In this document: positions 16,896 through 26,946 of the stretch, one piece after another
Numbering within the stretch: position 1 is the stretch's first letter
How the letters are laid out: each line of letters starts with the position of its first letter
Assembly: GCF_002993335.1 (NCBI RefSeq)
Contig: NZ_PVNS01000010.1
Coordinates: 1-64,000 of the forward strand
Source: Alkalicoccus urumqiensis
Lineage (GTDB): Bacteria > Bacillota > Bacilli > Bacillales > Salisediminibacteriaceae
DNA length: 64,000 nt
Direction of reading: 5' to 3'
Notes under the pieces: model-generated
The model's input: the letters and a program-made list of their open reading frames with translations, nothing else
The model's database searches: none
Told to the model about the DNA's origin: nothing
Program-made: the position numbers and the translations under genes

Positions 16896-16932
16896 AAAAA
16901 AGACCTTCTCTCACTGCGTGTGGAGAAGGTCT
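16896..16932 (-). terminator. Terminator of ccdA
   Basis: Minus strand AGACCTTCTC pairs with GAGAAGGTCT around a 12-base loop, followed by six T. It separates ccdA from yhaA. Confidence 0.85.
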
Positions 16933-16954
16933 CAAAATCAATGTGCCCGTTTCT

Positions 16955-17695
16955 TTACATGATAGTAAACTGGGAAAGGTAAGCTGCAATACGGTTAAAT
17001 AAGCCGGTGAACAGCAGAACGCCGAGTATGACCATCACGATGCCGCCGAATTTCTGAAAAGCCGGAAGGAAACGGTTCATTCTGCGGATTTTATGGATGG
17101 AGCGTGCAAAAATCAGCGCGGTAAGTAAAAATGGAATACCGAGACCGATCGAATAGCTAAACAGCAGAACCATGCCTCCGACCGGATCGCCGGAAGGTGC
17201 AGCAAGGAGAAGAATCGATCCAAGAACGAGCCCGATACACGGAGACCATCCGGCAGCAAAAATAAGGCCGAACAGCACAGACCGTCCGAAACTGGTTGCT
17301 CTGCCGGGGTTTTTCAATCGCTTCTCACTCATAAATACGGTCATCTGAAAAACGCCGGCAAGCTGCAGGCCGAACATGGCAATGACAATGCCGCCCAGCT
17401 GGCTGACAAGCCGTTGATTTTCCAGAAAAAATCCTCCCAGAAACGACGAGGAGGCACCGAGCGCGAGAAAAATGGTGGTGAAGCCTAAAATAAAGCCGAG
17501 GCTCCGTGATAAAATAATCCGGCGGTCTGTCATTAATTTATTTTCCTGAATTTCCGCTCCCGTCAGCTGCGCAAGATACGCCGGCACAAGTGGAAACACA
17601 CACGGGGATAGAAACGAGACGATCCCGGCAAAAAGAGCAATCCACAGGGAGAGGAAGGTCAGTTCTTCAATCATGAGTGCACTGAGCACGTACAT
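16955..17695 (-). CDS. ccdA: CcdA, cytochrome c biogenesis / thiol-disulfide membrane protein
   Basis: A 246-aa DsbD-type membrane protein with six helices. The two redox-active cysteines lie in SFLSPCVFPLVPAY (TM1) and AAGWSPCIGLVLGS (TM4), the hallmark of CcdA. It carries electrons across the membrane to extracytoplasmic thiol-disulfide proteins needed for haem attachment to c-type cytochromes and for spore cortex. AAGGAGG precedes ATG 17695 by 8 bases. It is divergent from pbpF. This location differs from B. subtilis, where ccdA is elsewhere. Confidence 0.88.
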   Translation of the reverse strand: MYVLSALMIEELTFLSLWIALFAGIVSFLSPCVFPLVPAYLAQLTGAEIQENKLMTDRRIILSRSLGFILGFTTIFLALGASSSFLGGFFLENQRLVSQLGGIVIAMFGLQLAGVFQMTVFMSEKRLKNPGRATSFGRSVLFGLIFAAGWSPCIGLVLGSILLLAAPSGDPVGGMVLLFSYSIGLGIPFLLTALIFARSIHKIRRMNRFLPAFQKFGGIVMVILGVLLFTGLFNRIAAYLSQFTIM

Positions 17696-17899
17696 ACATA
17701 CTTCCTCCTTCACTTTCTTCTTTATCCACTATACAAGAATCCTCTGTTCCGGGAAAGCTGTGTCACCTAAGTGTCACAAACAATGTAACCTGGACGGCCG
17801 TTTTGACGTATATTTAGAAGGGAGGAAGAACGATCCTCCTTGAGCCACTCGTTTTTTTCATGGAGCGGTGGTAAAATGCCTGAAGGCAGGTGGGAAACA

Positions 17900-20005
17900 A
17901 TGAAACGATTAGGAAGAAAACTAGGATATGTGGTCATTTTCTTTCTCCTGATGATGATTGCGGGAGTGACCGCCTATCTCGGCATTATATTGTTCGGATC
18001 CTATGCGATTGATGAAAAAGACCTGGTAATGAAAGAAACGACTTCCATCGTATCAGAAGATGGCTCGGAACTGACGAAAGTCTTTACGGAAAACAGAGAG
18101 AGCGTTCCGCTTGAGCAGGTGCCGGAGCATGTGCAGCAGGCGTTTGTCGCCGTCGAAGATCAGCGTTTTTACGAACATACCGGCATCGATTTCCGGTCGA
18201 TCGGACGGGCGCTCTACCGGGATATTATTACACGCTCAGCAGCGGAAGGCGGAAGCACGATTACTCAACAGCTTGCGAAAAACGTCTTTCTATCTCCGGA
18301 AAGGACGCTGATGCGGAAGACGAAAGAAGTACTTATCGCTGTGAATCTGGAGCACCGCTATACGAAAGATGAAATTTTGGAGATGTATGTCAACCGGATT
18401 TATTTCGGTCACGGCGCACATGGTGTTCAGGCTGCCTCCAGGCTCTATTTCGGGAAGTCCGTTGAAGAGCTGACCGTCGAGGAGGGGGCACTGCTTGCAG
18501 CACTGCCGAAAGGGCCGAATAACTATTCGCCGTTTCAGGACAAGGAGCGGGCGAAAGAACGGCGCGACCTCGTGCTCCGTCTTATGCAGGAACAGGACTA
18601 CATTACGATTGAAAAAATGAGGGCGTACCAGGGGAAAACCGTGCCGGCCGAGCAGCACAGCGTCGCTGATACTCCGGCATACGATGCCTATGTAGACCTC
18701 GTTCTTCAGGAAATGGAAGAGGTGCACGGCATTACAGAAACAGCTGTACTGGAAGGCGGCTATACGATTGTGGTGCCGATGGATCCGGAGCTTCAGCAGC
18801 GTTCTTATGAAACACTGACTTCTCCGGAAAACTACCCTGATGCAGCGATGAATTCAGGCTATGCGCTGCTTGATAACGATGATGGAGGAATTCTGGCCGT
18901 TCAGGGGGGACGGGAGTACGTCCGGAAAGGCTATCACCAGGCGCTCCGACCACACCAGCCCGGCTCCGCCATCAAACCTCTGGCCGTTTATGCTCCTGCA
19001 CTCGAGACGAAATCGTACGAACCGTATTCGTTACTGGCCGATGAAGAAATGTCTTACGGCGATTATTCCCCGGGAAATATTGACGGTGTGTATGATGGAG
19101 AAGTAAGTATGTTCGAAGCACTTCAGCAGTCCAAAAACGCACCAGCTGTCTGGCTGCTGGATCAGATTGGTATCGACCGGGGAAAAGAGATGCTTTCCGC
19201 CCAGGGTATCGATATTGAAGATGAGGGGCTCAGCATTGCGCTCGGCGGTCTGCATGAAGGAATATCACCGCTCGAAATGGCTTCTGCATATAGAACGTTT
19301 GCAGACAGCGGACTTTATACGCCGGCCTATGCTGTTCAGAAAGTGTATGACCGGAGCGGCGAACTGACGGCAGAGCATAAACCTGAAAAAGCGAGAGTGA
19401 TGTCGGAGCAGACAGCCTGGTATATGACGAGGATGCTGGAATCTGTCGTCACCGACGGCACGGCCCAGGCTGGAAGTACGCCAACCGCTCTTGCCGGGAA
19501 AACGGGCACGACGAATGAAGCCGCGGACGTCTGGTTTGCCGGCTTTACAGCGGATATGAGCGGCGCGCTCTGGATGGGTGGTGCTGAAAACAGAGAATCC
19601 GTATCCAGCAGCCTGCCGACAGCCTTGTTTAAAGAAATGCTCCCTCCCGATATGTCCTGGACCGCGTTTGAACAACCGGAGGATGTCCGGGATGTGGAGG
19701 AGCCGATTCAATCAATGACGGCTGCAAACCTTCAGGCAGAGATGAACTTCGGTCTGTTCGGGTCGAGCGTGACCCTGTCGTGGGAAGCAGGCGAAGATGA
19801 CCGCGTCCACTACCGGATCTATGAAGTAAGCGGAGAAGAAAGAGAACTGGTGGAAGAAGTGGAAGGAGAATCCTCCTATGAAGTGGATCGTGCGGGGTAC
19901 TTTTCCAGTCCGGAATATGTAGTCATTCCCTACAACCCGCAGACCGGAGAAGAAGGCGAAGCAACGAACCGTGCCAGCACGAGCCTGTTTTCGCAGGGCG
20001 GATAG
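17900..20005 (+). CDS. pbpF: PBP1F-like class A penicillin-binding protein
   Basis: A 701-aa bifunctional peptidoglycan synthase. A membrane anchor (about 9-32) is followed by a GT51 glycosyltransferase with catalytic E86 in AVEDQRFYEHTGID and GGSTITQQLAKNVFL. The transpeptidase has SAIK (active Ser), SKN and KTGTT motifs, then a beta-rich C-terminal module ending in VIPYNPQTGEEGE. The start is ATG 17900, preceded by AGGTGGG; longer starts are possible. Sequence and synteny (pbpF-hemEHY) match B. subtilis PbpF, expressed in vegetative cells and the forespore. Its strand and neighbours mark it as a separate unit. Confidence 0.9.
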   Translation: MKRLGRKLGYVVIFFLLMMIAGVTAYLGIILFGSYAIDEKDLVMKETTSIVSEDGSELTKVFTENRESVPLEQVPEHVQQAFVAVEDQRFYEHTGIDFRSIGRALYRDIITRSAAEGGSTITQQLAKNVFLSPERTLMRKTKEVLIAVNLEHRYTKDEILEMYVNRIYFGHGAHGVQAASRLYFGKSVEELTVEEGALLAALPKGPNNYSPFQDKERAKERRDLVLRLMQEQDYITIEKMRAYQGKTVPAEQHSVADTPAYDAYVDLVLQEMEEVHGITETAVLEGGYTIVVPMDPELQQRSYETLTSPENYPDAAMNSGYALLDNDDGGILAVQGGREYVRKGYHQALRPHQPGSAIKPLAVYAPALETKSYEPYSLLADEEMSYGDYSPGNIDGVYDGEVSMFEALQQSKNAPAVWLLDQIGIDRGKEMLSAQGIDIEDEGLSIALGGLHEGISPLEMASAYRTFADSGLYTPAYAVQKVYDRSGELTAEHKPEKARVMSEQTAWYMTRMLESVVTDGTAQAGSTPTALAGKTGTTNEAADVWFAGFTADMSGALWMGGAENRESVSSSLPTALFKEMLPPDMSWTAFEQPEDVRDVEEPIQSMTAANLQAEMNFGLFGSSVTLSWEAGEDDRVHYRIYEVSGEERELVEEVEGESSYEVDRAGYFSSPEYVVIPYNPQTGEEGEATNRASTSLFSQGG

Positions 20006-20040
20006 ACAACGTTCGTTAAACAGCTTTGTTCATTATAATA

Positions 20041-20084
20041 AAAGCTGCAGTGGTCCATAAAAAGACCGTCTGCAGCTTTTTTTG
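20041..20084 (+). terminator. Terminator of pbpF
   Basis: AAAGCTGCAG pairs with CTGCAGCTTT, with an inner GGTC/GACC helix, followed by TTTTT. Confidence 0.85.
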
Positions 20085-20194
20085 CAGAATGTAAAACTGT
20101 ACATGTACGAAAGCGGCGGTCAGCTGCCACCTGTTTGAGGCATTGAAAGAAGTCTGTCGTCACAGGAAACGGCACTGTTTTGTGAACGAGCGGG

Positions 20195-20219
20195 GTTTTT
20201 CCTTTTCTTCTCCGGGCAA
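20195..20219 (+). promoter_or_regulatory. SigB-like promoter candidate upstream of hemE
   Basis: GTTTTT (20195-20200), 13 bases, GGGCAA (20214-20219) resembles the general-stress SigB pattern GTTTaa-N12-14-GGGtAt. No clear SigA promoter is seen in the gap. A short match like this can arise by chance. Confidence 0.25.
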
Positions 20220-20278
20220 AAGCGATAAAATGAACAGCGGAATCAAGCTATAGGATCATGATAAATGAGGTGGAATTT

Positions 20279-21328
20279 GTGCAGTTTAATGATACGTTTC
20301 TGCGGGCCTGCCGCAGAGAGCCGGTTGATCACATTCCGGTCTGGTATATGCGCCAGGCAGGAAGGTCCCAGCCGGAGTACCGGAAACTGAAAGAAAAGTA
20401 TTCGCTGGAACAGATTACGCACATGCCGGAAACGTGTGCATGGGTAACGAAGCTTCCGGTGGATCAATACAACAACGACGCGGCGATTTTGTACAAAGAT
20501 ATCATGACGCCGCTTCCGGCAATTGGGGTGGACGTACAGATCAAAGCGGGAATCGGGCCGGTTATTTCCAATCCGGTGACGTCACTTGCAGATGTGGAGC
20601 GGCTCGGTGAGATTCATCCGGAACAGGATGTCGATTTCGTACTGGAGACGATCCGTATTCTCCGCGGACAGCTGAATGTGCCGCTCATCAGTTTCAGCGG
20701 GGCGCCGTTTACACTTGCGAGCTATATGATTGAAGGCGGCCCATCAAAGAATTACAATAAAACAAAAGCGATGATGTACAGCCAGCCGGATACATGGGAT
20801 GCCTTAATGAACAAGCTTGCCGATGTGGTCATTGCCTACGTGCGGGCACAGATCCGGGCGGGCAGTCAGGCCATCCAGATTTTTGATTCCTGGATCGGTG
20901 CATTGAGCCGGGAGGACTATCAAAAAAGCGTGAAACCTGTGATGCGCCGGATATTTAACGAACTGTCCGGAGAAGGGGTGCCGCTCATTATGCACGGCGT
21001 GGCTGCAAGGCACCTTGCGCCGGACTGGCATGAGATGGATCTGGATGTGATCGGTCTCGACTGGCGTTATCCAATTGCTGATGCCCGCAATGACGGTATC
21101 ACAAAAGCAGTTCAGGGGAACCTGGATCCAAGCGTCCTGCTTGCGCCGTGGCCGGTTATTGAAGAAAAGGCGAAAGCCATTCTGGATCAGGGGATGGACC
21201 AGCCGGGCTTTATCTTTAACCTCGGACACGGGGTATTCCCGGAAATTGAGCCGGCACAGCTGAAGCGGCTGACGACGTTTGTACATGAGTATTCTCAAGA
21301 GAAACTGGCAGAGAAAGGTGATGCTTGA
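20279..21328 (+). CDS. hemE: HemE, uroporphyrinogen decarboxylase
   Basis: A 349-aa enzyme that decarboxylates uroporphyrinogen III to coproporphyrinogen III. Signature segments are [42 protein letters not shown] and GLDWRYPI. The start is taken at GTG 20279 with TGAGGTGG 5 bases before; an ATG seven codons earlier lacks a good site. Its stop overlaps the hemH start (ATGA), so hemE-hemH-hemY form one operon, as in B. subtilis. Confidence 0.94.
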   Translation: MQFNDTFLRACRREPVDHIPVWYMRQAGRSQPEYRKLKEKYSLEQITHMPETCAWVTKLPVDQYNNDAAILYKDIMTPLPAIGVDVQIKAGIGPVISNPVTSLADVERLGEIHPEQDVDFVLETIRILRGQLNVPLISFSGAPFTLASYMIEGGPSKNYNKTKAMMYSQPDTWDALMNKLADVVIAYVRAQIRAGSQAIQIFDSWIGALSREDYQKSVKPVMRRIFNELSGEGVPLIMHGVAARHLAPDWHEMDLDVIGLDWRYPIADARNDGITKAVQGNLDPSVLLAPWPVIEEKAKAILDQGMDQPGFIFNLGHGVFPEIEPAQLKRLTTFVHEYSQEKLAEKGDA

Positions 21329-22266
21329 TGAAGAAAAAGATGGGTTTACTAGTCATGGCCTACGGCACGCCGAGGTCGGAAGAAGAAATAGAACCTTACT
21401 ACACGCATATCCGCCGCGGAAGAAAGCCTTCCCAGGAGCAGCTGGATGATCTCGTGCAGCGGTATCAGGATATCGGCGGCATTTCACCGCTTGCCCGAAT
21501 TACGACCGAACAGGCGGAAGGACTGCGCGATGAGCTGAACCGCCGCTACGATGATGTGGAATTCGTCGTGTATCAGGGGCTGAAGCACATCGATCCGTTT
21601 ATCGAAGATGCCGTTCTGCAGATGAAGAAAGACGGTATTGAAGAAGCGGTCAGCATCGTTCTTGCACCTCATTATTCCACTTTCAGCGTCAAATCGTACA
21701 ATGGACGGGCCCAGGAAGAATCCGAGCAGATTAAAGGGCCAAAAATTACGAGCGTGGAACAGTGGTATGATGAGCCGAAATTTATCGACTTCTGGGCGCG
21801 GGGAATCCGTGAGACGCGGGAGAAAATGACGGAAGAGGAAAAGAAGCACCACTGTGTTATTTTTTCCGCCCACAGTCTCCCGGAGAAAATTCTAGCCGGA
21901 GGAGACCCATATCCGGATCAATTGAAAGAAACGGCCCGCCTTATTGCCGAGAAGGCAGATGTAGAAAATTATGAGATCGGCTGGCAGAGTGAAGGGAATA
22001 CTCCTGATCCATGGATCGGACCGGATGTTCAGGATTTAACCCGTGACCTGAATGAAAAAGAAGAATATAAAGCGTACGTATACTGCCCGGTTGGTTTCGT
22101 AGCGGACCATCTGGAAGTGCTTTACGACAATGATTATGAGTGTAAAGTAGTTACAGATGAGGTGGGTGCAGGGTACTACCGTCCACCGATGCCGAATACG
22201 GAAAAGCCGTTTCTTTCCGCGCTCGGTGATGTAGTAGAAAAGCATCTCCAGGGCCAGAAGGTGTAG
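21328..22266 (+). CDS. hemH: HemH (CpfC), coproporphyrin III ferrochelatase
   Basis: A 312-aa monomeric ferrochelatase inserting iron into coproporphyrin III in the Gram-positive haem pathway. The proposed metal-handling His is in [12 protein letters not shown] and the conserved Glu in [12 protein letters not shown]. The ATG shares bases with the hemE TGA; an upstream TTG is not needed. The region around [14 protein letters not shown] aligns with family members. Cytoplasmic; second gene of the hemEHY operon. Confidence 0.93.
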   Translation: MKKKMGLLVMAYGTPRSEEEIEPYYTHIRRGRKPSQEQLDDLVQRYQDIGGISPLARITTEQAEGLRDELNRRYDDVEFVVYQGLKHIDPFIEDAVLQMKKDGIEEAVSIVLAPHYSTFSVKSYNGRAQEESEQIKGPKITSVEQWYDEPKFIDFWARGIRETREKMTEEEKKHHCVIFSAHSLPEKILAGGDPYPDQLKETARLIAEKADVENYEIGWQSEGNTPDPWIGPDVQDLTRDLNEKEEYKAYVYCPVGFVADHLEVLYDNDYECKVVTDEVGAGYYRPPMPNTEKPFLSALGDVVEKHLQGQKV

Positions 22267-22270
22267 CGCG

Positions 22271-23683
22271 ATGAGCAGAAAAAAAACAGCGGTTGTTGGG
22301 GGCGGGATTACCGGCCTCAGCACCGCTTATTTTTTGTCGGAAGCAGTAAAAGAAGGGCGCCTGGACAGAGATGTAACGGTATACGAAGCGTCAGACCGCA
22401 TTGGTGGAAGTATTGCAACGGAATATACCGATGGTTTTGTCGTCGAGCGCGGTCCGGACTCCTTTTTAACACGCAAAATGAGCATGTATACGCTGGCAGA
22501 AGCACTCGGCATGAAAGAGGAGCTCGTCACAAACCGTTCGGGTGCGTATATTTACCATCAGAAACAGATGCATCCGATACCACAGGGCGCCATTATGGGT
22601 ATCCCCACACAGTGGAGTCCCTTTCTTAAAACGAAACTGTTCCGTCCAGCGGGGAAAGTAAGAGCTGCCATGGATCTGATTCTTCCGCGCGGTTCCGCAG
22701 AGGAAGATGAATCGGTCGGATCCTTTTTCCGACGCCGACTCGGCTCAGAAGTGGTCGACAACATGATAGACCCGCTTCTTTCCGGGGTCTACGCCGGTTC
22801 TCTGGATAAACTGAGCCTCGGGGCGACCTTTCCACAATTTGTGGAAGTGGAAAAAAAGCACCGGAGCCTTATTCTCGGTATGAAAAAAAGCCGGAAAAAA
22901 GAAGCGGCAGCGCCGGTATATATCGGGCCCGATCAGCGGCAGGCGAACATGTTTCTGACTTTCCGCCGCGGATTATCTTCATTCGTTGAACAGCTCGCAG
23001 CGGCACTGCCGGAAGGTACAGTGGAGACAGGGCGCCGTATGACAGGCCTGCAGCATGCGGATGGCAGGTATCAGCTCCATTTTTCGGACGGAACGATGGA
23101 GGAAGCAGATGAAGTTCTTTTGACAACACGGCATCATCAGGCGGCAGAATTGTTTGATGACGGTCTTCTCGAAACACTCGCTTCGGCGCCTTCTACAACG
23201 GTTGCAACCGTGGCTCTCGGTTATGAAGCACGGGATGTCGAGCTTGGATTGGACGGGACAGGGTTTCTCGTGCCGAAGCAGGAAGGGTATGACATTACCG
23301 CCTGCACGTGGACCCATCAGAAATGGGAGCACACGGCACCACCGGGGAAAGCACTTCTGCGTGCGTATGTCGGTCGTCCGGATCAGGAGGGGATTGTCGA
23401 GAAAACGGATGAGGAAATTGCATCGGTTGTCCGCCAGGATCTGAAAGAGATCATGGGAATTGATGCCGCCCCGCTCTTTGTTCATGTCACGCGGTGGCGT
23501 CAGGGCATGCCGCAGTATGAAGTGAATCACTTAAAGCGGCTTGGAGAAGTACGGCAGAAACTTGCTGCCTCCTACCCGGGTGTCCACCTTCTCGGAGCAA
23601 GCTATAACGGCATCGGACTGCCGGACTGTGTGAGTCAGGCGGAAAAAGCGGTCTTACAAATCATCGAACAAGCAGAAAGTTGA
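22271..23683 (+). CDS. hemY: HemY (CgoX), coproporphyrinogen III oxidase
   Basis: A 470-aa FAD enzyme that oxidises coproporphyrinogen III to coproporphyrin III with oxygen. The dinucleotide fold VVGGGITGLSTAYFLS is at residues 8-23 and the C-terminal FAD segment GASYNGIGLPDCVSQAEKA near 445-463. It starts four bases after the hemH stop and ends the operon at a clean terminator. In Bacillaceae the product feeds HemH, then HemQ completes the haem; hemQ is not in this window. Confidence 0.92.
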   Translation: MSRKKTAVVGGGITGLSTAYFLSEAVKEGRLDRDVTVYEASDRIGGSIATEYTDGFVVERGPDSFLTRKMSMYTLAEALGMKEELVTNRSGAYIYHQKQMHPIPQGAIMGIPTQWSPFLKTKLFRPAGKVRAAMDLILPRGSAEEDESVGSFFRRRLGSEVVDNMIDPLLSGVYAGSLDKLSLGATFPQFVEVEKKHRSLILGMKKSRKKEAAAPVYIGPDQRQANMFLTFRRGLSSFVEQLAAALPEGTVETGRRMTGLQHADGRYQLHFSDGTMEEADEVLLTTRHHQAAELFDDGLLETLASAPSTTVATVALGYEARDVELGLDGTGFLVPKQEGYDITACTWTHQKWEHTAPPGKALLRAYVGRPDQEGIVEKTDEEIASVVRQDLKEIMGIDAAPLFVHVTRWRQGMPQYEVNHLKRLGEVRQKLAASYPGVHLLGASYNGIGLPDCVSQAEKAVLQIIEQAES

Positions 23684-23710
23684 TGTGTTCTGGACAACAG
23701 ATTATTAATA

Positions 23711-23756
23711 AAAATGCCTCCAGTGAAACGGTTAGGATCACTGGAGGCATTTTTTA
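23711..23756 (+). terminator. Terminator of hemEHY
   Basis: AAAATGCCTCCAGTGA pairs perfectly with TCACTGGAGGCATTTT around an 11-base loop, ending in TTTTTT. Confidence 0.9.
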
Positions 23757-23779
23757 TGTTTCCGTCTGCCGTTTTTAGA

Positions 23780-23812
23780 CAAAAAAAGCCGCACAATACG
23801 TCGTATTGTACG
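23780..23812 (-). terminator. Terminator of the ureohydrolase gene
   Basis: Minus strand CCG-T-ACAATACG-A-CGTATTGT-G-CGG (one mismatch) followed by seven T. The 17-base core is a near-perfect palindrome with a single central base, so on plus it could also bind protein. Confidence 0.65.
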
Positions 23813-23965
23813 GGATTTCCACAAGAAGGGAAATTTGAGAAAGTGGGGGAGTTGATCATCCTCTTCCCCGGGAACGGAGGGGGTAAACCCGTTTTTTTCT
23901 CCTGCATATTTTTAAAAGCTGGTGTGGGAAAACACTGCAGATCAAAAGTTCTCCCTCATATGGTG

Positions 23966-24913
23966 TCAGCCCCGTCGTTCGATTTCTCCTGCAAGTGCAT
24001 AAAGTGCAACGAAGCTTGCAAAGTGGGAACTGAAATCGGTCTGGTCCTGCTGTGGATATACTTCCACAAAATCCATTCCGCATATGCCGAGGCGGCTCAC
24101 TTCATGGACGATTTCCAGCAGTTCAAACGAAGTCAGGCCGTTTCCATCCACCGGCCCTCCGGGATTAAATGCGTGATCTAAAACGTCCGAGCAGATGCTT
24201 AAGTAAACGACATCCGTGCCGTTAGAGGCCATTTCGTAAGCCTGACGGGCAATTTCCCGCGCAGACGGTGCCCGGCGGATATCCTGAATTGTCAGCGTTT
24301 TGGCTCCGACTTTCTGCGCAAGCTGTCCGTTTTCCGGTTTGTTGCGCGGGCCGTGGATGCCCATGTGAACGAGCGCTTCGTTAACGATCCCGGGCGTCTC
24401 ATACAGCCGGGCAAATGGAGCGCCGCGTCCATACGGATCGCCTACGGAGAGCAGGTTGTTGTCATAATGGGCGTCAAGGTGAATGATGCCGACTTTCTGG
24501 TCCGTTGCTTCCACCAGCCCTTTTAAAATCGGGTACGTAATACCGTGATCTCCGCCGAGTGCGAGCGGAAAAGCGCCGCTTTCCCAGACGGCTTTTGCAA
24601 AATCTGTGATTTTTGCCATCGTTTCTTTCGGATCGGCAGGAGTAACCGCGATGTCTCCGAGGTCGCCGAGCGTCAAGTGGGAGAAAACATCAAGGTGATT
24701 CAGTTCCGGCAGGTAGCCGCTGTATCTGCCGGAGGAAAGACGCATCACTTTCGGCCCGAGTTCACAGCCGGTATAATCTCCCCACGTTACTGCGCCTTCC
24801 CACGGCACGCCATAGACGAGGACATCTGCCTCACTGGTGCGTTTCGGTTCCTGGACGAGGTTGAGTGCCTGTAGAAAGGTAGGTGTGTTGCCGTAAATAT
24901 TGGATGTCGCCAT
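23966..24913 (-). CDS. Ureohydrolase (arginase/agmatinase superfamily) with altered metal site
   Basis: A 315-aa protein with ureohydrolase ligands H123 (GGDHG), D147, H149 and D151 (HLDAHYD). At the third motif, where family members read SxDxDxxDP, it has SICSDVLDHAFNPGG: the first Asp ligand is replaced by C241 while D243 remains. The family hydrolyses guanidino compounds (arginine, agmatine, guanidinobutyrate, guanidine) to urea with a binuclear Mn or Ni centre. The extra segments GNGLTSFELLEIV and GMDFVEVYPQQD suggest an agmatinase-like subgroup. ATG 24913 has GAAGGAGG upstream. Substrate unresolved; a non-arginase role is likely. Confidence 0.8.
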   Translation of the reverse strand: MATSNIYGNTPTFLQALNLVQEPKRTSEADVLVYGVPWEGAVTWGDYTGCELGPKVMRLSSGRYSGYLPELNHLDVFSHLTLGDLGDIAVTPADPKETMAKITDFAKAVWESGAFPLALGGDHGITYPILKGLVEATDQKVGIIHLDAHYDNNLLSVGDPYGRGAPFARLYETPGIVNEALVHMGIHGPRNKPENGQLAQKVGAKTLTIQDIRRAPSAREIARQAYEMASNGTDVVYLSICSDVLDHAFNPGGPVDGNGLTSFELLEIVHEVSRLGICGMDFVEVYPQQDQTDFSSHFASFVALYALAGEIERRG

Positions 24914-25024
24914 TGGTGGATGCCTCCTTCAATTTTCGTAAAAAGTACACGCACTATCATCATAAACTTTTTTCCCTCATTCGTATAGGTATGCTATGAT
25001 AGGGAATACTGTGTTTTAAAATCG

Positions 25025-25033
25025 TGCTATAAT
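25025..25033 (+). promoter_or_regulatory. Extended -10 promoter for spo0B-obg
   Basis: TGCTATAAT forms an extended -10 (TGn plus perfect TATAAT) about 33 bases before the spo0B start. No recognisable -35 is required for this class. Confidence 0.6.
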
Positions 25034-25065
25034 GAAAACCAGAAGCCCGGGAGGAGGAATCGGCC

Positions 25066-25560
25066 TTGCAGGAGGAAGAACGTCTCTTAAAGATGCTCAG
25101 CCATTACCGGCACGACATGATGAATGAAGTGCAGCTGCTGAAAGCCTATCTCTCCATGAACAGAACGGAAAAAGCATCCGCGGTTGTAGACCGGATGGTT
25201 GTCGAGGCAGAGCAGCACAGCCGTCTTCATCGGCTGGGTGCTCCGCGGTTTGCCTGCAGCCTTCTGGAATGGATGTGGGAGGCACCTCCGCTTCCGGTGG
25301 AACTGGATATTCATAATGGGGACGGCTTTACCGATGTGGAAACCGAGGCGCTGACGCTGTTCGCTTCCTTCCGGAACTGGCTTGATTCCTATGTGCCTGC
25401 CGGTGCGGAGGGATCTGTTCAGATTACCGTGAAACCGCCGGGAAGAATGATTTTCGAAGCGGAAGGTGGAGGCTGGATTTACAAAAAACTGCCTCCGGAA
25501 CTCGAGGCATGTGCAGAACGCGGCAATAAAGAACTGTGGATGGATATAGATCTGCAGTAG
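25066..25560 (+). CDS. spo0B: Spo0B-like sporulation phosphotransferase
   Basis: A 164-aa protein whose N-terminal helix LSHYRHDMMNEVQLLKAYLS resembles the HisKA-like helix of Spo0B, with the phosphorylatable His in YRHD. Spo0B relays phosphate from Spo0F to Spo0A. The C-terminal half is a degenerate ATPase-like fold. TTG 25066 is taken as start because GGGAGGAGG lies 7 bases upstream. It precedes obg by 21 bases, the standard arrangement, but rplU-ysxB-rpmA, normally upstream, are missing here. Similarity to B. subtilis Spo0B is modest, so the call leans on context. Confidence 0.8.
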   Translation: MQEEERLLKMLSHYRHDMMNEVQLLKAYLSMNRTEKASAVVDRMVVEAEQHSRLHRLGAPRFACSLLEWMWEAPPLPVELDIHNGDGFTDVETEALTLFASFRNWLDSYVPAGAEGSVQITVKPPGRMIFEAEGGGWIYKKLPPELEACAERGNKELWMDIDLQ

Positions 25561-25581
25561 GAAAAGTGAGGAGAATGATAC

Positions 25582-26862
25582 ATGTTTGTAGATAAGGTGG
25601 ATATATTTGTCCGTGCCGGTGACGGTGGAAACGGACTGGTGGCTTACCGGAGGGAAAAGTACGTTCCGAACGGAGGGCCGGCCGGAGGCGACGGAGGACG
25701 TGGAGCCGACGTCGTTTTTGAGGTGGATGAAGGACTGCGGACGCTGATGGATTTCCGCTACCAGCGTCATTTTAAAGGGGAGCACGGGGAACACGGCATG
25801 CCGAAAAACCAGCACGGTAAAAGCCGGAAACCGAAAGTCGTGCTTGTTCCGCCTGGAACGACGGTAATGAATAAGAAAACAGGAGAAACAATCGCTGACT
25901 TAACCGAGCACGGCCAGCAGGCGGTTATCTGCCGCGGCGGACGCGGCGGACGGGGGAACTCCCGCTTCGCCACGCCGGCAAACCCTGCGCCGGAGATCGC
26001 CGAAAACGGGGAGCCGGGTCAGGATAAAGAGATCGCTCTTGAATTAAAAGTACTTGCGGATGTCGGCCTTGTCGGTTTCCCGAGTGTCGGAAAATCGACG
26101 CTTCTTTCTGTCGTATCGGCCGCAAAACCGAAGATCGCCGAGTACCACTTTACGACACTGGTACCGAACCTCGGTGTAGTGGAAACAGACGATCACCGGA
26201 GTTTTGTCATGGCGGATCTCCCTGGTCTGATTGAAGGTGCGCACAGCGGTGTCGGCCTCGGCCACCAGTTTCTCCGTCATATTGAACGGACGAGGGTCAT
26301 CGTACATGTTATTGATATGAGCGGCATGGAAGGCCGTGATCCGTATGAGGATTACATGACGATCAACCGGGAGCTGGAAGAGTACAACCTTCGTCTGACA
26401 GAGCGCCCGCAGCTTGTCGTGGCCAATAAAATGGACCTTCCGGATGCCGAAGAGCACCTGGAGCTGTTTAAAGAGCAGGTCGGTGAAAACGTCCAGGTAT
26501 TCCCGATTTCAGCTGTAACAAAGCATGGTCTCGCAGCTCTTCTCAGAACAATTGCGGATAAAATTGAAGAAACGCCTCTGTTCCCGCTCCACGAAGAAGA
26601 GACAGATGAGCGCGTACTTTATAAGTATACGAAAAAAGAAGAGCCGTTTATTGTGGAGCAGGAAGAAGACGGGACCTTCACGATAACCGGGCACGAGATC
26701 GAGACGTTGTTTAAGATGACGAACTTTGACCGCCACGACTCGGTGCAGCGCTTCTCCAAAAAAATGCGCCACATGGGTATTGATGATAAGCTCCGCGAAA
26801 TGGGAGCAGAGGACGGGGACACCGTCCGTATTCTGGAATATGAATTCGAGTTTATTGAGTAA
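25582..26862 (+). CDS. obg: Obg, ribosome-associated GTPase
   Basis: A 426-aa GTPase with the glycine-rich Obg fold (about 1-158), a G domain with [11 protein letters not shown] (G1), the [10 protein letters not shown] switch, DLPGLIEGA (G3) and NKMDLP (G4), and a C-terminal OCT domain. Obg is essential, acts in 50S maturation and links to stress responses and sporulation. AGTGAGGAG precedes the ATG. It follows spo0B in an operon and is followed by pheB after 84 bases. Confidence 0.95.
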   Translation: MFVDKVDIFVRAGDGGNGLVAYRREKYVPNGGPAGGDGGRGADVVFEVDEGLRTLMDFRYQRHFKGEHGEHGMPKNQHGKSRKPKVVLVPPGTTVMNKKTGETIADLTEHGQQAVICRGGRGGRGNSRFATPANPAPEIAENGEPGQDKEIALELKVLADVGLVGFPSVGKSTLLSVVSAAKPKIAEYHFTTLVPNLGVVETDDHRSFVMADLPGLIEGAHSGVGLGHQFLRHIERTRVIVHVIDMSGMEGRDPYEDYMTINRELEEYNLRLTERPQLVVANKMDLPDAEEHLELFKEQVGENVQVFPISAVTKHGLAALLRTIADKIEETPLFPLHEEETDERVLYKYTKKEEPFIVEQEEDGTFTITGHEIETLFKMTNFDRHDSVQRFSKKMRHMGIDDKLREMGAEDGDTVRILEYEFEFIE

Positions 26863-26946
26863 GGATAGTTCCCTGCTGGTGGACAAACGTATCTGCCTCG
26901 TATACAATATAGTCTTACAGACTGTGCAGAAATGAGGCGGTTTTAC

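Noticed and set aside
17761-17785. Direct repeat GTGTCAC-ctaa-GTGTCAC between ccdA and pbpF
   Set aside because: Only two copies in a promoter gap and no known regulator with this pattern; could be chance.
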